Positions 1 through 8,954 of a stretch of 64,000 nt of DNA are shown one piece after another (positions within the stretch are counted from its first letter, which is position 1; the number at the start of each line of letters is the position of its first letter). Both the position numbers and the translations under genes were made by a program. Origin of the DNA: Sporolactobacillus sp. CQH2019 (GTDB lineage Bacteria > Bacillota > Bacilli > Bacillales > Sporolactobacillaceae); assembly GCF_028765345.1 (NCBI RefSeq), contig NZ_JARAJZ010000011.1:124001-188000 (forward strand), written 5' to 3'. Under the pieces are notes generated by a model. The model did no database searches. It was not told the origin of the DNA and worked only from the letters and a program-made list of their open reading frames with translations.

Positions 1-224
1 CATATCATCAGCAATTATTACCGCTAATGCAGGGAATCAAAGTGCTTTCGATTAGCAGAACGAATCTTGCCAAGACTACAGTATTCTATCCGATTTCAGA
101 GCAGGAGCAGTCGCAAATCGGAAGACTTTTTGCTGGTTTAGACCACCTCATCACCCTTCATCAGCGTAAACTAGAAGAATTGCAAGAACTGAAAAAAGCT
201 TACTTACAGCAGATGTTCATATGA
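1..224 (+). CDS. hsdS: Type I restriction specificity subunit HsdS, C-terminal end (cut by window edge)
   Basis: The reading frame is open from the left edge (frame starting at base 3) to a TGA at 222-224. It ends with the helical C-terminal conserved region of HsdS: an EQxxIGxLF motif, then a Leu/Lys-rich helix ending in [10 protein letters not shown]. The complete minus-strand hsdS at 2279-3505 ends in a very similar tail. HsdS provides the DNA target recognition domains of the M2S1 methyltransferase and the R2M2S1 nuclease. Its orientation is opposite to the other hsdS and a tyrosine recombinase lies between them, so it is probably a silent or alternative specificity cassette. How much of the gene exists to the left cannot be seen. 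Confidence 0.85.
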   Translation, partial: YHQQLLPLMQGIKVLSISRTNLAKTTVFYPISEQEQSQIGRLFAGLDHLITLHQRKLEELQELKKAYLQQMFI

Positions 225-318
225 TTGTGATTTGGATTAAACTTGTTTCCGCGTTTGTGTCATCTTCTTTATACTAAAATAGCGGCTTATGTCGCTATTT
301 TTATTTGGAGGTGTGCGG

Positions 319-1245
319 ATGGCACATAAGAATCAGTTTTTCCATGCATATTTTCAGGAATGGATGCGGCTTTATAAGCAAGGCGCAGTTCGAGATGTAA
401 CGTATCGAAAGTATGAAATGTCGCACAAACACCTGAAGGCCCTAGCGCCTGATTTGAAACTTTCCAATTTGAATCGGCAGTCCTATCAGGCGTTATTAAA
501 TGATTTTGCACTTAATCATGAGCGGCAGACCACGATGGATTTTCACCATCATTTGAAGGCAGCCATTCTGGACGCTATTGATGAAAGCTTAATTAAGCGT
601 GATCCCACGCGTAAAGCAGTTATTAAAGGGACTGTGCAGCGATCACACAAAGTAAAATTCCTTCACCAGCGTGAATTAACACAACTGCTTGAGAAGCTTG
701 AATTAAATCAAAATGTTTCGTGGGATTATTTTATTCTACTAATTGCTAAAACCGGCCTGCGATTTGGCGAAGCGCTTGGCATTACGCCCTCAGATTTTGA
801 CTTTTCGAAGCAACAATTAATCATCAATAAAACATGGGATTATAAATCCGAACAAGGTGGTTTCGCGCCAACCAAGAATCGTTCATCAATGCGAAAAGTC
901 CCTCTGGATTGGCAAGCAGCAATGCAGTTTTCACAGCTTATCCGGCATTTACCAGAAGATCAACCTATTTTTATACGAGAGGGACAACGGGTTTATAATG
1001 AAACAGCCAACGACTATCTCGAAAGGTTATGCAAACGTGCAAAAATTCCGATCATCAGTATCCATGGCTTACGCCATACCCACGCATCGCTTTTACTCTA
1101 TGCCGGCGTATCCGTTGTCTCTGTGGCAAGACGTTTGGGACATGCCAACATGAGCACTACACAGAATACTTATTTACACATTATTCAAGAACTGGAGAGC
1201 CAGGACAACGACAAAATTATGCGTTACCTTACTTCATTGATATAA
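319..1245 (+). CDS. Tyrosine recombinase (likely hsdS invertase)
   Basis: A 308-residue phage-integrase-family recombinase. The start is the ATG at 319, preceded by GGAGGTG at 307-313; an in-frame upstream ATG at 289 has no such site. The catalytic residues are visible: Arg148 in TGLRFGEALG, a beta-hairpin Lys in INKTWDYK, HxxR at 249-252 in HGLRH, His275 in RRLGH and the nucleophile Tyr285 in NTYLHI. The N-terminal half is a SAM-like core-binding domain. Family members of this size lying beside two opposed hsdS genes catalyse inversion of specificity cassettes (known for lactobacilli and streptococci). Here it lies between the hsdS end at 1-224 and the hsdS at 2279-3505. A remnant integrase from a small island is the alternative. 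Confidence 0.88.
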   Translation: MAHKNQFFHAYFQEWMRLYKQGAVRDVTYRKYEMSHKHLKALAPDLKLSNLNRQSYQALLNDFALNHERQTTMDFHHHLKAAILDAIDESLIKRDPTRKAVIKGTVQRSHKVKFLHQRELTQLLEKLELNQNVSWDYFILLIAKTGLRFGEALGITPSDFDFSKQQLIINKTWDYKSEQGGFAPTKNRSSMRKVPLDWQAAMQFSQLIRHLPEDQPIFIREGQRVYNETANDYLERLCKRAKIPIISIHGLRHTHASLLLYAGVSVVSVARRLGHANMSTTQNTYLHIIQELESQDNDKIMRYLTSLI

Positions 1246-1248
1246 CAG

Positions 1249-1290
1249 AAAAAGCACAGATACATACTTTTATGTGTACCTGTGCTTTTA
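1249..1290 (+). terminator. Rho-independent terminator after the recombinase gene
   Basis: An imperfect inverted repeat: the arm at 1249-1265 (AAAAGCACAG core) pairs with the arm at 1272-1289 (CTGTGCTTTT core). It begins a few bases after the stop codon at 1245. It is A-rich before and T-rich within the 3' arm, so it could work in both directions. Confidence 0.6.
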
Positions 1291-1482
1291 ACTAAAACTT
1301 GAAAATGGAAAAAGCGAATGCATTTAATTCCTTACAACATTTGCATTTATCCATCATGGTGGGCTTTTGATTACTCCGTTTTTAGAGTGATTTATTACTT
1401 AACATTTCACTCGTTCATGTGTATAATTCATATGAAAAGCAAATAATAAGGGAAGATGAGAGCAAAAATGGAGGGTTCAACA

Positions 1483-1830
1483 ATGATCAAGCCAAAGTTC
1501 AGTGAGGATCAGATTGTTCCGGCTTCCGTCGCTTCCAAAACCCTGGGAACTGTTCGCAGAAAAGCAAAACAGGCTCCGCAGTTCATTTCCGAAAATAATA
1601 AAATCGAATCAGTCATACTGGACTATCATCAGTATGAAGATCTGATTGTCCGGCTGCACAAATTAGAAGATGACCTGTTTTACCAGGAAGTGCTTAGGCG
1701 TATTGAAGACGCAGACTCTGGTAAGACGAAGCCAATCCCGTTAAAAGACAGTATGTCTAAAAAAGAATATGAAGCCTATCAAAAGATGGATCCGGATGAT
1801 ATTCCTGACAGCGAGTTGTTTGAGGACTAA
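1483..1830 (+). CDS. Type II antitoxin, Phd/YefM-like
   Basis: About 115 residues, starting at the ATG at 1483 behind GGAGGG (1470-1475); an upstream in-frame ATG at 1456 has a weaker site. The N-terminal part has the Phd/YefM layout: VPASVASKTLGTVRRKA followed by a short strand and the ILDYHQYEDLI motif, where these antitoxins normally contact DNA and dimerise. The acidic C-terminal tail (DPDDIPDSELFED) is of the kind that wraps and neutralises a RelE-fold toxin. The next gene starts 2 bp downstream and is the matching toxin. Such antitoxins usually autorepress their promoter. No operator was identified with confidence in the AT-rich 1291-1480 leader. Confidence 0.8.
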   Translation: MIKPKFSEDQIVPASVASKTLGTVRRKAKQAPQFISENNKIESVILDYHQYEDLIVRLHKLEDDLFYQEVLRRIEDADSGKTKPIPLKDSMSKKEYEAYQKMDPDDIPDSELFED

Positions 1831-1832
1831 TA

Positions 1833-2171
1833 ATGGCTAGGTTCAAGATCGAGTATATCAATGCACAGGCGGAAAAAGAATTCTATAATCTTGACGGTTC
1901 TGTGCGCATAATCATTCAGAAGGCTTATCGACGATTAGAATACAGGGCAGATGAAATAGGAAAACCATTATCCGGCAATCTTTATCAGTGTAAGGAAATA
2001 AAACTCAGACATATCGGCATTCGGATTGTTTTTCGATTAATTGGCTGGCAGATACAGGTTGTGCAGATCATTGCCATCAACAAACGGGAAGATGATCAGG
2101 TGTTCGGGATAGCTGAGGATCGAATAAAAAATAGATTAAATTTTCCGACTACTAACTTAAGAGATGATTGA
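1833..2171 (+). CDS. RelE/ParE-superfamily toxin
   Basis: A 112-residue basic protein directly behind the antitoxin gene (2-bp gap, TAATGG junction). It has the RelE-type pattern: N-terminal helix with AEKEFYNLD, a short helix with IIIQKAYRRLEY, then GKPLSGNLYQCKEIKLRHIGIRIVFRL and the terminal strand VVQIIAINKRED. That KLR-GIRIVFRL region and the final IAINKRED element are typical of the RelE/HigB ribonuclease fold that cleaves ribosome-bound mRNA. No truncation is visible. The gene ends just before a terminator shared with the opposing hsdS gene. Confidence 0.82.
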   Translation: MARFKIEYINAQAEKEFYNLDGSVRIIIQKAYRRLEYRADEIGKPLSGNLYQCKEIKLRHIGIRIVFRLIGWQIQVVQIIAINKREDDQVFGIAEDRIKNRLNFPTTNLRDD

Positions 2172-2235
2172 GGGTTTTCCTGCCCATTTTTTATCCGGAC
2201 TGTAGCAGCAGCACACTTTGCTGTGATTAAATACC

Positions 2236-2276
2236 AAGAGCACAAGCACGCTATCTTTTAAAGTGCTTGTGCTCTT
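2236..2276. terminator. Bidirectional terminator between the toxin gene and hsdS
   Basis: A perfect 14-bp inverted repeat with arms 2236-2249 and 2263-2276 (AAGAGCACAAGCAC and its complement) and a 13-nt AT-rich loop. It sits between two convergent genes: relE-like (+) ending at 2171 and hsdS (-) ending at 2279. Confidence 0.75.
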
Positions 2277-2278
2277 AA

Positions 2279-3505
2279 TCAAATAAACATCTGTTGCAGA
2301 TAGGCTTTCTTTAATTTTTTAAGATGATCGAGTTTATGTTGGTTTGCAATGATAAGATTGTCGAATTTTTGAAATAGCTGTCCAATCTTGTGTTGCTCAG
2401 ATATTGATGGGATATTAATTGAAATTCCAAAGAAGGCGGACTTGTTAATATTTAATAATCCATCCATTCGTGCTCCTGAAGTAACTAGCCTTCCTAATTG
2501 GCGATCCGGGAGTTTAGACGAGAATAGATAATCAATAAATGTTGCATCTGATTGATCTGTAGTTTCAAAACTATGATAAATTCTAGGAACCAGTGCTTTA
2601 GCGTACTCTTTTAATTCAAAGACAGCTCCGAATTTTGCCAACTTTGAATTACCGTGATTATAGGAAAGCTGTCCCTTGGAAAGTAATGTATAGTTCTTTA
2701 ACTCCAAACCAGCAATCACTTGTGAAAAACGATCTTTTTGATTCATCCAACCATTTTCAGCAGAAATTGTAAGTATAGGTAAATTAGTTTTACCGTTATT
2801 GCCCGATACTTCACGGACGACTTCTCCCAACTTACGCCGCTCCCATGGTGCAGAGTATCCTTTAAATCGAAGTTTTTGCTCAAAAATTTGTTGTAAATAG
2901 CCCTTTTTCAGTAACTTCAGCTTATCAAGTCTTCGCTGATTTGTAGCGATAAGGCTGTCAAGCTTCTCGAAGAAGGCGCCTATTTTGGCCTGTTCATCTT
3001 TTAAAGGCGTGATATTAATAGGCGTCTTTTTACCACGTTCAATGGTGTAATGAGAAATTGTCCCAATATGTGCCGTCTTCTTAATATAGTCTTGAACTAG
3101 GTCACTTATGAACGAATAAAACAAAAAATTACCGTTAAGTGCGCCTTTATTTTTAAACCAAATTAGATCAGCATCTTTGAAATATAGTGGTTTATCGGTC
3201 TTTACAAGCATAGGAACACCGATAGACCCACCACCAGTGACCAACAAGTCTCCTATTCTCAACTTACCACTTTGTGCAACCAGCACATCATAATGTTCTT
3301 GAGAAATAAAGACCTTTTCATTTTCTTTATGATTGAAAGCTGCTACGACATCGCTAGAGCGTAAAAATGGAACTCCAGATTCTGTCCATTCTGAGCGATG
3401 TACTCGCTTAGCAGATGAAACTTCCATCAATTCTCCCAACTCACGCTGCTCCCAAGCGTTCGTAAAGCCTTTAAAACGGAGTTTTGGATAGTTTTTCTTC
3501 GGCAT
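2279..3505 (-). CDS. hsdS: Type I restriction-modification specificity subunit HsdS
   Basis: A 408-residue HsdS with two target recognition domains. TRD1 runs from about residue 10 to 170 and TRD2 from about 220 to 370. Each is introduced by a KLRFKGxxxxWExRxLGE motif (residues about 8-26 and 212-230) and followed by an E/QxxKIGxxFxxLDxLIxxNQ conserved helix (about 175-205 and 370-400). The two helices form the circular pseudo-symmetry that docks two HsdM subunits. It starts 2 bp after the hsdM stop with a GGAGAAG site, so it is co-transcribed with hsdM. The repeated central region is the usual crossover point for domain shuffling with a second hsdS. Confidence 0.95.
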   Translation of the reverse strand: MPKKNYPKLRFKGFTNAWEQRELGELMEVSSAKRVHRSEWTESGVPFLRSSDVVAAFNHKENEKVFISQEHYDVLVAQSGKLRIGDLLVTGGGSIGVPMLVKTDKPLYFKDADLIWFKNKGALNGNFLFYSFISDLVQDYIKKTAHIGTISHYTIERGKKTPINITPLKDEQAKIGAFFEKLDSLIATNQRRLDKLKLLKKGYLQQIFEQKLRFKGYSAPWERRKLGEVVREVSGNNGKTNLPILTISAENGWMNQKDRFSQVIAGLELKNYTLLSKGQLSYNHGNSKLAKFGAVFELKEYAKALVPRIYHSFETTDQSDATFIDYLFSSKLPDRQLGRLVTSGARMDGLLNINKSAFFGISINIPSISEQHKIGQLFQKFDNLIIANQHKLDHLKKLKKAYLQQMFI

Positions 3506-3507
3506 GT

Positions 3508-5127
3508 TTACTTCTCCGTCCCCTTGTCTGTTTCGACTAATTGAGCCTCCATGGCAGCGAATTCTTTCTCTAGTTTGGCAATTTCCGTGTCAATGTCGGC
3601 TATGTCTGCCTTCACTTGCGCCAAGTCAATCGGTTCTTCTTCTTCAAATGTATCGACGTAACGCGGAATGTTCAAATTGAATTCATTTTCCTTGATTTCA
3701 TCCAATGTGGCCACGTGTGCATATTTTTCAATATCTATACGGTTTTTGTAGGCTTCGACAATCTTGCTAATATCTTCATCGCGCAAGATATTCTGTTTCT
3801 TTCCTTTTTCAAAATCCTTACTGGCATCGATAAAAAAGATATCCTTAGTTTTGCGGCTTTTCTTGAATACTAGAACCGTTGTCGGAATACCTGTTGAATA
3901 AAACAGACCTGCCGGCAGGCCGACTACGGCGTCTAGCTGATTTTTTTCGATAATCGTTTTTCGTATCTTGCCCTCGGCCGCACCGCGGAACAGAACACCG
4001 TGCGGCAAGACAATGGCCATTGTCCCGTTATCGTTCAAATGGTAAATGCCGTGTAAGACAAAAGCAAAATCAGCTTTACTAGCCGGAGCCAATGCGCCAT
4101 AATCCTTGAAACGCGGATCCTTGAGCTTTTTAGGATTATTATCCCACTTCATTGAATAGGGCGGATTCGCAACAACAGCGTCAAAGCTGCGCGGATGATC
4201 AACACCATGTGCATCCGTTCCGTCCGGCCAGTCTTCTTCTAATGTATCCGCGTTACTCAAAGTCATATTCTGATAATCAATCCCATGCATCATCAGGTTC
4301 ATTCTTGCGAGATTATAAGTCGTCGTATTTAATTCTTGTCCGTGAAAACGGACCTTACCCGGCTTCTCTCCATGCGGCAGTTCACTCTTGACTGTCAGCA
4401 ATAGCGAACCCGAGCCCATGGTTGGATCATATACGGTAAAGGGCTCGTCATCATCCGGCGCGCCCAGGGCTACGAGTTTAGCCAATACTTTAGAAACCTG
4501 GTGCGGCGTATAGAATTCACCGGCCTTTTTACCGGAATTACCGGCAAATTGAGCGATTAGATATTCATAAACGTCACCCAGGATGTCGTGCCCCGCTTCA
4601 TCGTTATAGTCAAAACGGTCTACTAATTCAACGATACCGCTCAGAGCCTTTGCACGAGCCGTTGTGCTGTTCCCGAGACGCGTATTGCCGAGATTGACAT
4701 CGGTAAAAATTTCACGAAAGTCATTCTCGGCACGAACGTTGATCACAGCATTCCTGTTGAAATCATCAAACATATCCTGAAAATCAGAAGGAGCAATTTT
4801 ATCATTATGTACTTTTTCAACAATAGTTGCCCAAGTGTTCTCCGGTGAAATTGCGTAGCCCAGGACACCGGCGATATCTTCCAGATAATCTTGCAAATCT
4901 TCTCCGGCCGCTTCCGAACGATAGGCGTCATTGACAGTCTGCCCGTCCTCAGGTGACAGGATATCTTCTGACACTAAATAGGTTTCCTGGTGTTCGGACA
5001 GATAGCGGTAAAACATAAATCCTAGAATATAGTTGCGGAACTCGCTGGCATCCATGTTTCCCCGCAGTTTATTGGCCATCGACCACAATTCACTCGTAAT
5101 ATCACGTGCTCTATCAGCTGTACCCAT
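3508..5127 (-). CDS. hsdM: Type I restriction-modification DNA methyltransferase HsdM
   Basis: A 539-residue N6-adenine methyltransferase. The N-terminal helical domain (residues about 5-150, beginning SELWSMANKLRG) binds HsdS. The SAM-binding domain contains motif I as DPTMGSGSLL (about residue 235) and the catalytic motif IV NPPYSMKW (about 320). The length is normal for the family. The start ATG at 5127 follows CTAGGAGAAGG. A coiled-coil C-terminus (IADIDTEIAKLEKEFAAMEAQL) is visible. It protects the host DNA at the sequence chosen by HsdS and forms part of the nuclease with HsdR. Confidence 0.97.
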   Translation of the reverse strand: MGTADRARDITSELWSMANKLRGNMDASEFRNYILGFMFYRYLSEHQETYLVSEDILSPEDGQTVNDAYRSEAAGEDLQDYLEDIAGVLGYAISPENTWATIVEKVHNDKIAPSDFQDMFDDFNRNAVINVRAENDFREIFTDVNLGNTRLGNSTTARAKALSGIVELVDRFDYNDEAGHDILGDVYEYLIAQFAGNSGKKAGEFYTPHQVSKVLAKLVALGAPDDDEPFTVYDPTMGSGSLLLTVKSELPHGEKPGKVRFHGQELNTTTYNLARMNLMMHGIDYQNMTLSNADTLEEDWPDGTDAHGVDHPRSFDAVVANPPYSMKWDNNPKKLKDPRFKDYGALAPASKADFAFVLHGIYHLNDNGTMAIVLPHGVLFRGAAEGKIRKTIIEKNQLDAVVGLPAGLFYSTGIPTTVLVFKKSRKTKDIFFIDASKDFEKGKKQNILRDEDISKIVEAYKNRIDIEKYAHVATLDEIKENEFNLNIPRYVDTFEEEEPIDLAQVKADIADIDTEIAKLEKEFAAMEAQLVETDKGTEK

Positions 5128-5375
5128 ACTTACCTTCTCCTAGTGTAAAAAATCTAGAAGTCTTCCAATTAGTTATAGACTTCCAATTATTTAGTATATA
5201 CTATCTGATAATCTGTAAAGAGATTTAGCCAAAAATTTAGTTGGCATACTACCGGACTCGCTGTTCGCATTTCTCCGAACAGAAGTGTTAAAGAAGTACC
5301 CCAAGGTCATAAAGTGACGCTGAGGCACCCCGGTTTGGTCAATATTAAAGAAACTTTTCTGCTCATCAAGGCCTC
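5128..5375. other. hsdR-hsdM intergenic spacer
   Basis: This stretch is AT-rich near hsdM (5150-5225, with TATAGACTTCC and TATATACTATC segments that could hold a minus-strand promoter). It is GC-richer near hsdR (5240-5350). No open frame with a ribosome binding site was found. No clean terminator hairpin is visible after hsdR. Confidence 0.4.
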
Positions 5376-8300
5376 TTAGTATTTTTTCTTGATTTTATCG
5401 GCGAACGTTGTAAATGCATGACGCAATTCATTGCGGTATTTGACTTTGCTTAAATGATGCACCTCATCAAGCTCCGCATCTTCCTGATAAAATGCCTGCC
5501 CTTCCCGGATGATCGTATTGAGCTCTCCGGTCTGGTTTAAATCATCAGCCCCCTGTGTGTGCTTATCAATCAGTTCATTTATTAACTGAGTATTCTTAAT
5601 GTCGACAAGCCCCCATTGCCGTTTAAATCCTAATATTTCAGCACGTTCATGACGGGCCGTATTACTACGGATCAGCTGTTTGACATGGGACACCTGAACG
5701 GGATATTCAGAAACCTCTGCTGAGCCGTCAACCAAGGCGCTTGTTGTTGCCTTAATCTGTTGCGCGTATTTTTGATCCTCCAATTGATCGGCCAGCTTAT
5801 CAACTTCTTGGCGCGTTGACTGAGCGCCTACAAGATCATTGATATGTACCTGATTAGCCAGTTGGGCAATGAGCTCCTCAAGATAGTCGTAATTGACTTC
5901 AACGTCTTTCACGTGCTCCATGCGAAGCGTTAGGTCTTCAATATCGAGATGGCGTTTCTTCGCGATATGCTCCTTCAACTCGTTGGCAAAAGTGGTTGTC
6001 AGTTTAATTTCATCATCACCGCTTATGCCCAGTTCTTGTAATAAGGCTTCCGGATTCTGATCATCATACCGGTCATCCTGCTTTAATTTAGCCATCGTCC
6101 GGTTATAATGATGCAATAGTTCATACATACGTTCTTGTTGGGATTCACTGCGCGGCAGATTTTCAAAACCATTAGATAAATCATTTAAATCTGAAACTAT
6201 TTGTTTCATTTCCGACATCAATTCATCAAAAGGTTTTTCCAGAATACCGTCACCGTCATCAATATCCAGTTCTGTCTGAACGTTGGCTGAATTTCGATTG
6301 GCATATTTGGCCAGCGCCTCTTTCATCAGCTTTTCCGAATTTTGGGGCCAGCGATAGTTTACAATTCGGCCAAACGGCTTATCTTGCATGTTCTGAACAC
6401 GATTGGTTCGCGAATAAGCCTGAATTAAAGCAGCGCCTTTAAGTGTTCGATCCACATACAATGTGTTTAATTCCGGAGCATTAAACCCTGTCAATAATTG
6501 ATCCACAACAATGACCAAGTCCAGGTAACGACCGTCGTCAGCCGTTTTGTTTAAACGCGAGACGACACTTTCTGTATATTCCTTAACCTGGCGATCATCA
6601 AAATGGCTGCCGAATGTTTCGTTATAATCCTGTGTCGCGCGGTGCAGCGATTCATTCGTTTCCAGCTGATGATCCCCATTCGAAGTATCCTGACTAAATG
6701 TAATCCCGATCTTCAGCGGACGTTCCATGGCTGCGTTCTGCTTTTTAAATTCATCGTAATACATCATCGCCATCGGCGTAGAGGCTTTACCGCCGCCGAC
6801 ATGTGTTGTAAACAACGCATTGTATTTATAATTATTGGAACGTTTCTTCCAATTTTTCAGTACATCCGCAACGACCAGACTGACGTGTTTCGGATTCATA
6901 TCATAGACACTTGGCACGATGGTGTCGTCCATATCTTCCGGCGCCAAATGCGCAATGCGCACCTGGACTTCTTCATCATTCCATTGCGGATAACGGTATT
7001 GAAAATATTGAGGCAGATAGTCTTGGCGCATGACCTCATCGGATAAAGTCGTTTCAAAATCAACTTTAAAACCTAACACATTGCGATCGGCAATCGCATC
7101 GCGAATGGTATACGCATGCAGTAAATCTCCGAAAATTTGCCGGGTAGTCGGACCATTGTTCGTATCAAAGACCGGAGTCCCCGTATAGCCAATCCATGCG
7201 GATTTGGGAAAGGCTTCTTTAATGCGCTTTAACATGTCGCCAGACGTCGAACGATGGGCTTCGTCGACTATAAAAACAACATTCTTATCTAATTTTGGGA
7301 AGCTTTCACGGCGAACCAGACCGTCCATTTTCTGAGTCGATGTGACAATAATACCGGATTTCTTGGATTTCAGTTTTTGCGCCAGGACTCTTTTATTAGC
7401 GGTTTCGTCAACAACACCGTTTTTGCCGTCTTCACCGGAATCAGGATCATAAGCCTTGTACTCATCGACTGTTTGATTCGTCAGCGCAATACGATCCACT
7501 AAGAATACGACTTTATCAACATTAGGCAGACGTGATGCCAGCCAGGCGGCTTTAAAGGAACTAATCGTTTTACCTGAACCTGTTGTATGCCAAATATAGC
7601 CGACTTCCTTAGCGTCCATACCAAATTGATGTTCGCGCAATTTTTGAATGACACGACGTGTCGCATATACCTGATAAGGTCGCATCACCTTAATCATTTG
7701 CCGATTCTTGGTACCGTCCAGAATCATGTAATTCGTCGCCATCCGGTGCGCCATCGGAATGGACAACATCTTATTAGCAAACTCTCGCCAATCACGAACG
7801 GGAACGTTATCCTCTTCTCGTTGCCATCGGAAGGCAAAATCCGTATTAAACCGGTCAGCCGTTGTATTTGCCATGTAACGTGCATCGTGCGGTGTTATCG
7901 CGACTAAAATTTGGACAGTCGAAAAAATATCAGTATATTGTTTTTCCTGAATATACTGGTGCATCTGATTTAGGGCCTCTTTGGCGTCATGACCATCGGC
8001 TTTTTCTTCAATTTGGATAATCGGTAAACCATTAATCAGTAAAGTGACGTCAAAACGCCGTTCCTTCTTCCCTGATACGACAGCTGGTCGCTTAATTTGT
8101 GTTACGATTTGATAAACCGTATTTCCGGCACCGATTTGATCTTGATCAAATACTGTCAGGAATACGTGCCGTCCGTCATCCAGATCCACTTCGATTTGCG
8201 AAACGCCGTTCAAACCATATAGAAATTGACCGGCCTGATAGGGCGTCATTAAACTGATAATCTCGGACTTAACCTGACCGAATTCCGTTTCAGATAACGG

Positions 8301-8471
8301 TTGATTTAGTTTGTCAGGGTTATTTTTTTCAAGAATTTGTTTAAAGTTAATCCATAATTGCGCAGTCGTTTTAATTTCAGGAGTAAAACGCCACTGTTTC
8401 GTACCGCCCAGGTTAGCGAGATGTTCTACTAACTTACTTTCAAAGACTTGTTCGTTATGTTCTGCCGACAT
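5376..8471 (-). CDS. hsdR: Type I restriction endonuclease/translocase HsdR
   Basis: 1031 residues, normal for an HsdR. The N-terminal nuclease core shows D...E-x-K in RFDVTLLINGLPIIQIEEK (about residues 138-157). The SF2 motor follows, with Walker A TGSGKT (about 298) and DEAH-type motif II VDEAHR (about 410). Motif III TGTP and motif VI QAYSRTNR come next, and then a helical C-terminus that docks the methylase core. The start ATG at 8471 is preceded by GGGGAG. It lies upstream of hsdM with a 248-bp gap (5128-5375), so hsdMS may also have their own promoter. The order hsdR-hsdM-hsdS on one strand is intact. Confidence 0.97.
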   Translation of the reverse strand: MSAEHNEQVFESKLVEHLANLGGTKQWRFTPEIKTTAQLWINFKQILEKNNPDKLNQPLSETEFGQVKSEIISLMTPYQAGQFLYGLNGVSQIEVDLDDGRHVFLTVFDQDQIGAGNTVYQIVTQIKRPAVVSGKKERRFDVTLLINGLPIIQIEEKADGHDAKEALNQMHQYIQEKQYTDIFSTVQILVAITPHDARYMANTTADRFNTDFAFRWQREEDNVPVRDWREFANKMLSIPMAHRMATNYMILDGTKNRQMIKVMRPYQVYATRRVIQKLREHQFGMDAKEVGYIWHTTGSGKTISSFKAAWLASRLPNVDKVVFLVDRIALTNQTVDEYKAYDPDSGEDGKNGVVDETANKRVLAQKLKSKKSGIIVTSTQKMDGLVRRESFPKLDKNVVFIVDEAHRSTSGDMLKRIKEAFPKSAWIGYTGTPVFDTNNGPTTRQIFGDLLHAYTIRDAIADRNVLGFKVDFETTLSDEVMRQDYLPQYFQYRYPQWNDEEVQVRIAHLAPEDMDDTIVPSVYDMNPKHVSLVVADVLKNWKKRSNNYKYNALFTTHVGGGKASTPMAMMYYDEFKKQNAAMERPLKIGITFSQDTSNGDHQLETNESLHRATQDYNETFGSHFDDRQVKEYTESVVSRLNKTADDGRYLDLVIVVDQLLTGFNAPELNTLYVDRTLKGAALIQAYSRTNRVQNMQDKPFGRIVNYRWPQNSEKLMKEALAKYANRNSANVQTELDIDDGDGILEKPFDELMSEMKQIVSDLNDLSNGFENLPRSESQQERMYELLHHYNRTMAKLKQDDRYDDQNPEALLQELGISGDDEIKLTTTFANELKEHIAKKRHLDIEDLTLRMEHVKDVEVNYDYLEELIAQLANQVHINDLVGAQSTRQEVDKLADQLEDQKYAQQIKATTSALVDGSAEVSEYPVQVSHVKQLIRSNTARHERAEILGFKRQWGLVDIKNTQLINELIDKHTQGADDLNQTGELNTIIREGQAFYQEDAELDEVHHLSKVKYRNELRHAFTTFADKIKKKY

Positions 8472-8663
8472 TTTTTCTCCCCATTTATCTGTTTTGAGTA
8501 ATAATTACTTACTTTAATTGTAAATGATAGACGGATCATTTTCAGCACTAAAATTACAGAAAATTACTATTTAAAGAATATGCCCCTTGGCATAAAATCT
8601 GATATTTTCAGTTATAAAGATTCAAATAGCGGCATTCGAAATAGTGCATGTCCGCATTGATTT

Positions 8664-8787
8664 ATCGGTCGTCGGTAAGTTTATCGATCGTTATACACGA
8701 TTTTTCGGTCGTAATGCACGGCTTATCGGTCGTCACAGCAAGTTTTTCGGTCGTCGTGCATGGGTTATCCGTCGACATGCATGGTTT
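8664..8787. repeat. Degenerate 21-bp tandem repeat (TCGGTCGT core), six units
   Basis: Six consecutive units, one of 19 bp and five of 21 bp, start at 8664, 8683, 8704, 8725, 8746 and 8767. Each begins (A/T)TCGGTCGT or a near variant and ends in a GCAxGGxTT-like tail. The spacer between hsdR and the toxin locus holds no credible gene. The short plus-strand frame through it is only the repeat read in one frame. The period equals two DNA helical turns and matches the sub-unit length of the unrelated-core array at 54.6 kb. Confidence 0.8.
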
Positions 8788-8954
8788 ACCGGCTTGCCCA
8801 GGCGGCCGATCACGTTGAAAGTCGTCGTTTTTTCTAGCTCATTTCTTAAGGCCTTATTTTCGTACGGGTAAAGTACCTTATTAGTAAAAGGGACATCAAG
8901 ATCAAGTTTTTGAACTCAATCTCAATGTCCTTTTTACTTTTCAAATACGACGAA

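Noticed and set aside
6603-7046. 147-codon plus-strand frame inside hsdR
   Set aside because: It lies antisense to the conserved helicase region of hsdR, has a His/Ile/Val-rich shadow composition and no ribosome binding site.
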